From the NCBI GenBank assembly GCA_017523925.1, contig JAFWVQ010000066.1, positions 1-64,000 of the forward strand: 64,000 bases of DNA, in the 5' to 3' direction. This document shows, piece after piece, positions 60,775-64,000 of this stretch (within the stretch, counting starts at the first letter, position 1; each line of letters opens with the position of its first letter). The notes under the pieces are model-generated. The model ran no database searches. It saw nothing but the letters and a program-made list of their open reading frames with translations, and was not told the DNA's origin. A program made the position numbers and the translations under genes. This DNA comes from Clostridia bacterium (lineage in GTDB: Bacteria; Bacillota; Clostridia; Christensenellales; CAG-138).

Positions 60775-62604
60775 ATGATTTGGTTCATTTTCTTTGTTTT
60801 GGCGCTGCTAACCTTTGTCGCAGCCCTTGTTTTTGCATTCGCGCTGCATAAACGCAGTTCACGAAAGGGAATGATCCTTACGCCGACGAACATTATCTTT
60901 GCAGGCGTACTGCTTTCTGCAATCATGATATTCATCCCCATCTACGGCAGTGCAAACAGCGGCACAGGGCCATTCGGCACGTTCCTTCTTTCGGTCCACA
61001 ATATGCTGCGCATATTCGTTATCGACGGCGAGCTTTCCTTCGTTTCCGAAGGGCTCCGGTCCTGCCCCGACGGGCTGCGCATCCCATATTTCATACTCGC
61101 AGCATTGCTGTTCGTTGCTGCCCCGATGCTGACCTTCGGTTTTTTGCTTTCGCTTTTCAAAAATTTCAACGCGATAAAGAAGTATTCCCTCAAGTTTTTC
61201 AGGCCGATGTATTTATTTTCCGATCTAAATGAAAGATCCATCGTGCTTGCAGAGAGCGTTTTTGAGGAGGAGAACAGAAGGCGCCGCGCCGGTACGGCCG
61301 ACTCTAAAAAGCCGCTTATGGTTTTCGCCGGCTGCAGCAAAGAATCCGAGCAAAAGCTGATCGACCGCGCGAACGCCATAGGAGCCGCCTGCTTTGATAA
61401 GGATATCTCCGCCCTGCGTCTCAATTTTCACAGCAAAAAAGCTCCCGTCAAGATCTTTGTGATCGGTGATGACGAATCCGGGAATGTGGACACTGCTTAT
61501 GAGCTTTTTGAAGCCTACAAGGATCGCAGCCACACCGATCTCTACTTTTTCTCCGCAGAGCCCAAATCTGAGGCTCTCGTGGCGCACGGCAAACCGGGCA
61601 GGATCTGCATCCGCCGCATAAATGAGGCGCGCTCGTTCATCTACCATCTGCTGTACAGCGACGGCTTCCGTCTCATCTATGAAAGCGCAGCAGAGCTCGA
61701 TCACGTAAAGCGCATCAGCGCCGTCGTTATCGGCATGAACAGCTTCGGCTTCGAGATGGCGCGCGCCTTGCCTTGGTTCTGCCAGATGGATGGTTACCGT
61801 GTTGAAGTACGCGTTTTTGACAGCAACGAGAACGCGTTTGACCGTTTCCGCGCCCGCTGCCCCGAGCTGCTCGACGATGAGCACAACGGCAATTTCAGCA
61901 ATGATAACGATGCGCAGTATCTGATCGCAATCACCGGCGATTGCGATTACCAGGCTGCAAGCTTTTATGAAGCGCTGAAGTCCGCCGGCAGCGCAACCTT
62001 TGTTTTTATTGACACCGGTGATGACGCGCTGAATACCAGACTTGCCTTCGATCTGCGAATTCAGTTCAAGCGCATGGGCGTTATGCCGATCATCTGTCCC
62101 ATGCTGGACAACCCAAACGAAAGCGCGATGCTCGATGGAGTTACCGATTACAGGGGTAATCAATACGATATCAGCTTCGTGGGTGATATCACGAAGCGCT
62201 TCTCCTCTGAGGCCGTGATCGCCTCCGAGCTTGAGGAGGAAGGACTCAGGCTCCACACGAAGTGGAACAATGGCAGTGCTGCCGTGGATCCAGATAAGCA
62301 CAGGCAGAATTTCTACACCTACGAATACAACTATATGTCGTCCATCGCAAGCGTCATCCACAGCAGGATGAAGCGGCTTTGCAAGCTGCCCGGTATCGAG
62401 CTCGAGCCGGACGCGAGGAAGCCGAGTGACCGTTGCCGCATACGAACAATAGAGCACCGCCGTTGGAATGCCTATATGCGCGCCGAGGGTTTCATTTACA
62501 GCGGCTCACACGAGCGCAGCTCAAGGGACGATCTTGCCAAGATGCATAACTGCCTGCTGTCTTACGACCTTGTTGACGAAAGCTACAAGTCTAACGATGA
62601 TTGA
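60775..62604 (+). CDS. membrane protein with Rossmann-type (TrkA-N-like) region and C-terminal RyR domain
   Basis: 609 aa. Three membrane helices (about 1-24, 39-60, 115-140), a cytoplasmic part with two nucleotide-fold-like regions (KPLMVFAGCSKES near 183 and AVVIGMNSFGFEMARAL near 320, the second with a G-x-N-x-x-G turn) and a C-terminal RyR domain (about 556-605): EHRRWNAYMRAEGF, then DLAKMHNCLLSYDLVDES. RyR motifs occur in animal ryanodine receptors and in scattered bacterial proteins. AAGGAGG 7 bases before ATG 60775. It lies 47 bp before a channel gene, so it is probably a sensor or regulator of that channel. Confidence 0.8.
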   Translation: MIWFIFFVLALLTFVAALVFAFALHKRSSRKGMILTPTNIIFAGVLLSAIMIFIPIYGSANSGTGPFGTFLLSVHNMLRIFVIDGELSFVSEGLRSCPDGLRIPYFILAALLFVAAPMLTFGFLLSLFKNFNAIKKYSLKFFRPMYLFSDLNERSIVLAESVFEEENRRRRAGTADSKKPLMVFAGCSKESEQKLIDRANAIGAACFDKDISALRLNFHSKKAPVKIFVIGDDESGNVDTAYELFEAYKDRSHTDLYFFSAEPKSEALVAHGKPGRICIRRINEARSFIYHLLYSDGFRLIYESAAELDHVKRISAVVIGMNSFGFEMARALPWFCQMDGYRVEVRVFDSNENAFDRFRARCPELLDDEHNGNFSNDNDAQYLIAITGDCDYQAASFYEALKSAGSATFVFIDTGDDALNTRLAFDLRIQFKRMGVMPIICPMLDNPNESAMLDGVTDYRGNQYDISFVGDITKRFSSEAVIASELEEEGLRLHTKWNNGSAAVDPDKHRQNFYTYEYNYMSSIASVIHSRMKRLCKLPGIELEPDARKPSDRCRIRTIEHRRWNAYMRAEGFIYSGSHERSSRDDLAKMHNCLLSYDLVDESYKSNDD

Positions 62605-62651
62605 CGGTCAAATCCGTCCACGTATCAATACTTCGTTCAGGAGGAAAACCG

Positions 62652-64000
62652 GTGAAACCAAAGCTCAAGGAATTGAAAAGCAAGCTCGTGGAGTGGTTCA
62701 GCATCAAGCGGGCGAAGAATCCCCGCATGATCGTGTTGCTGTTCATCCTGCTTATCAACATCGTATTCTGGAGCATCTCAGCGTTTCTGATAAGCAGACT
62801 CGCTCTTTCCGGCACCGAAGGCATGAGCTTCTGGGAGGCGGCGTACTACACCGTCACCATGATCCTCGACGCAGGCTGCATCCAGTTCGTAATTGCTGAC
62901 ATCGGCGCTTCGGGCGTTGCCATTGCCATAATCTGCATGGTAATAATCCTGCTCGGCATGATCCTGTTCACGGGCGCCGTAATTGGTTACGTTACCAACT
63001 ACATCTCCAGCTACATCGACAATGCCAATTCCGGCACAAGCAGGCTCAAGGTCTCCGGGCATCTGGTGATCCTCAACTGGAACACACGCGCTTCGGAGAT
63101 CGTGAACGATCTATTGTACTGCCCCGGCAAGCAGGTTGTGGTGGTGCTCGTTGACGATCGCAAGGCAGAGATCCAAAAGGAGGTCAACGAGCGCATTGCA
63201 CACACGATTGCAAAGGAAAACGCCGATTTGAGAAAGGATCTTAAGGGTCTCGGCTTTCTCAGGAGCGAATACCGTTTTCTCAAGAACAGACTCAAAAACA
63301 ACATCACTTTGATCGTTCGCGAAGGTGATGTGTTCTCATCCAAACAGCTTCATGACATCTCGCTTGAAAGATCACGCTCGGTGGTCATCCTCGGCAGCGA
63401 TATCAACAATTCCGTCTGCCGCTTCGAGAATCTGGACCGCATAAAGGCCGCCTCTCGCGGCAATGCGCAAACAGTTAAGACCCTAATGCAGGTTTCTGAC
63501 ATAACCGCCGCAGAGTATTCGGACGACAATCAAAAGATCATCGTTGAGATCACCGACGACTGGACGCATGATCTCGTTGAGCGTATCATCCGCTACAAGG
63601 TCGGCGATACTGACGAAAGCGAGCAGCGGAATAAATGCAATATCGTGCCTGTTCGCGTAAACCAGATACTTGGCCAGATCCTCTCCCAGTTCTCGCTCAT
63701 GCCTGAGCTCAACTACGCATACAGCGAGCTGTTTTCAAACAAGGGCGCCACCTTCTGCGTTAAGGACTTCCAATGCGAGAACGATGTGGAATACATCTCA
63801 AGCTATCTTGAAACGCATCCAAACGCCCTGCCGCTGACCTCGATGGCGGCGCGGAAGGATGGCACCAGGCAAGGTCACTTCTACTATTCCGCCGAGGATC
63901 AGCGGGATATCGACACCAGGGCGACCGTTGCGGACACCGGCTACCGCGTTAAGCTCAACCACAGATTCCATATGTCCAGCAAGAACGTTGTCATCCTCGG
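62652..64000 (+). CDS. CASTOR/POLLUX-like ion channel (3' end beyond the window)
   Basis: 449 codons to the edge with no stop. GTG start 62652 with AGGAGG 7 bases before it. Two membrane helices (about 26-48 and 84-106) flank a pore helix (EAAYYTVTMILDAGCIQF), whose DAG resembles the ADAGN filter of plant CASTOR/POLLUX channels and not the GYG of K+ channels. The cytoplasmic part begins SGHLVILNWNTRASEIVNDLL, an RCK-like fold typical of that family, and a second such unit starts at KNVVILG at the edge. It is probably a ligand-gated cation channel working with the RyR protein. Confidence 0.82.
   Translation, partial: MKPKLKELKSKLVEWFSIKRAKNPRMIVLLFILLINIVFWSISAFLISRLALSGTEGMSFWEAAYYTVTMILDAGCIQFVIADIGASGVAIAIICMVIILLGMILFTGAVIGYVTNYISSYIDNANSGTSRLKVSGHLVILNWNTRASEIVNDLLYCPGKQVVVVLVDDRKAEIQKEVNERIAHTIAKENADLRKDLKGLGFLRSEYRFLKNRLKNNITLIVREGDVFSSKQLHDISLERSRSVVILGSDINNSVCRFENLDRIKAASRGNAQTVKTLMQVSDITAAEYSDDNQKIIVEITDDWTHDLVERIIRYKVGDTDESEQRNKCNIVPVRVNQILGQILSQFSLMPELNYAYSELFSNKGATFCVKDFQCENDVEYISSYLETHPNALPLTSMAARKDGTRQGHFYYSAEDQRDIDTRATVADTGYRVKLNHRFHMSSKNVVIL

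Overview
The window is about 64 kb of a GC-rich Bacillota chromosome, most likely class Clostridia and perhaps an uncultured gut lineage. The basis is a helicase-loading pair of DnaD-like and DnaC/DnaI-like proteins, a FeoB-associated Cys-rich membrane peptide, DUF1292, a split PurH replaced by a PurO-type cyclohydrolase plus a stand-alone AICAR transformylase, a single-chain 1,247-aa PurL, a dockerin, and strong Shine-Dalgarno and sigma-A type promoters. Species cannot be fixed from sequence alone.

Layout. 0.4-17.1 kb is a long purine operon on the + strand (purE, purC, purF, purM, purN, purO-like, AICAR transformylase, purD, purL, folD, guaB), with a lipoprotein, a DUF6273 membrane protein, a DUF3795 protein and a small unknown between them. 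No purB or purK is present. 17.2-21.6 kb is a four-gene redox locus: a secreted FMN-binding protein with a C-terminal dockerin, two membrane-tethered FMN-binding proteins and a membrane polyferredoxin. 21.7-23.4 kb (- strand) is an RsbU/SpoIIE-type phosphatase, followed by two tRNA-Ser genes. 24.1-27.6 kb is a ferrous-iron uptake operon (feoA, feoA, feoB with a frameshift, FeoB-associated peptide). 27.8-30.1 kb holds the DnaD/DnaC pair.

30.4-38.5 kb (- strand) and 47.2-51.1 kb (mostly + strand) carry the parts of one podovirus-like particle: small-terminase-like protein, large terminase, portal, scaffold-like protein, N4-gp56-type capsid protein, a Gly/Ser-rich coiled-coil protein, an NlpC/P60-like lysin, a head-tail protein and a stabilisation-like protein. 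They are broken up by host genes (EamA transporter, iscR-iscS-iscU, DUF2156, MoxR-DUF58-transglutaminase) and no integrase or lysogeny gene is seen. 51.4-54.2 kb is a tandemly duplicated lipoprotein region with a matrixin-like metalloprotease. 54.2-60.3 kb has polA, coaE, a lytic transglycosylase, a solute-binding lipoprotein and DUF1292. The window ends in a two-gene cassette: a membrane/Rossmann/RyR-domain protein and the start of a CASTOR/POLLUX-like channel.

The strongest hidden signals are: (1) a 16-bp palindrome, GTTAG-N5-GCTAAC, found twice before the flavin redox locus and twice in the feo operon, which ties the two into one probable metal regulon; (2) the split phage-particle gene set, a candidate domesticated particle or gene-transfer agent; (3) the RyR plus CASTOR/POLLUX pair. 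All functions are read from motifs by eye; no database search was run.
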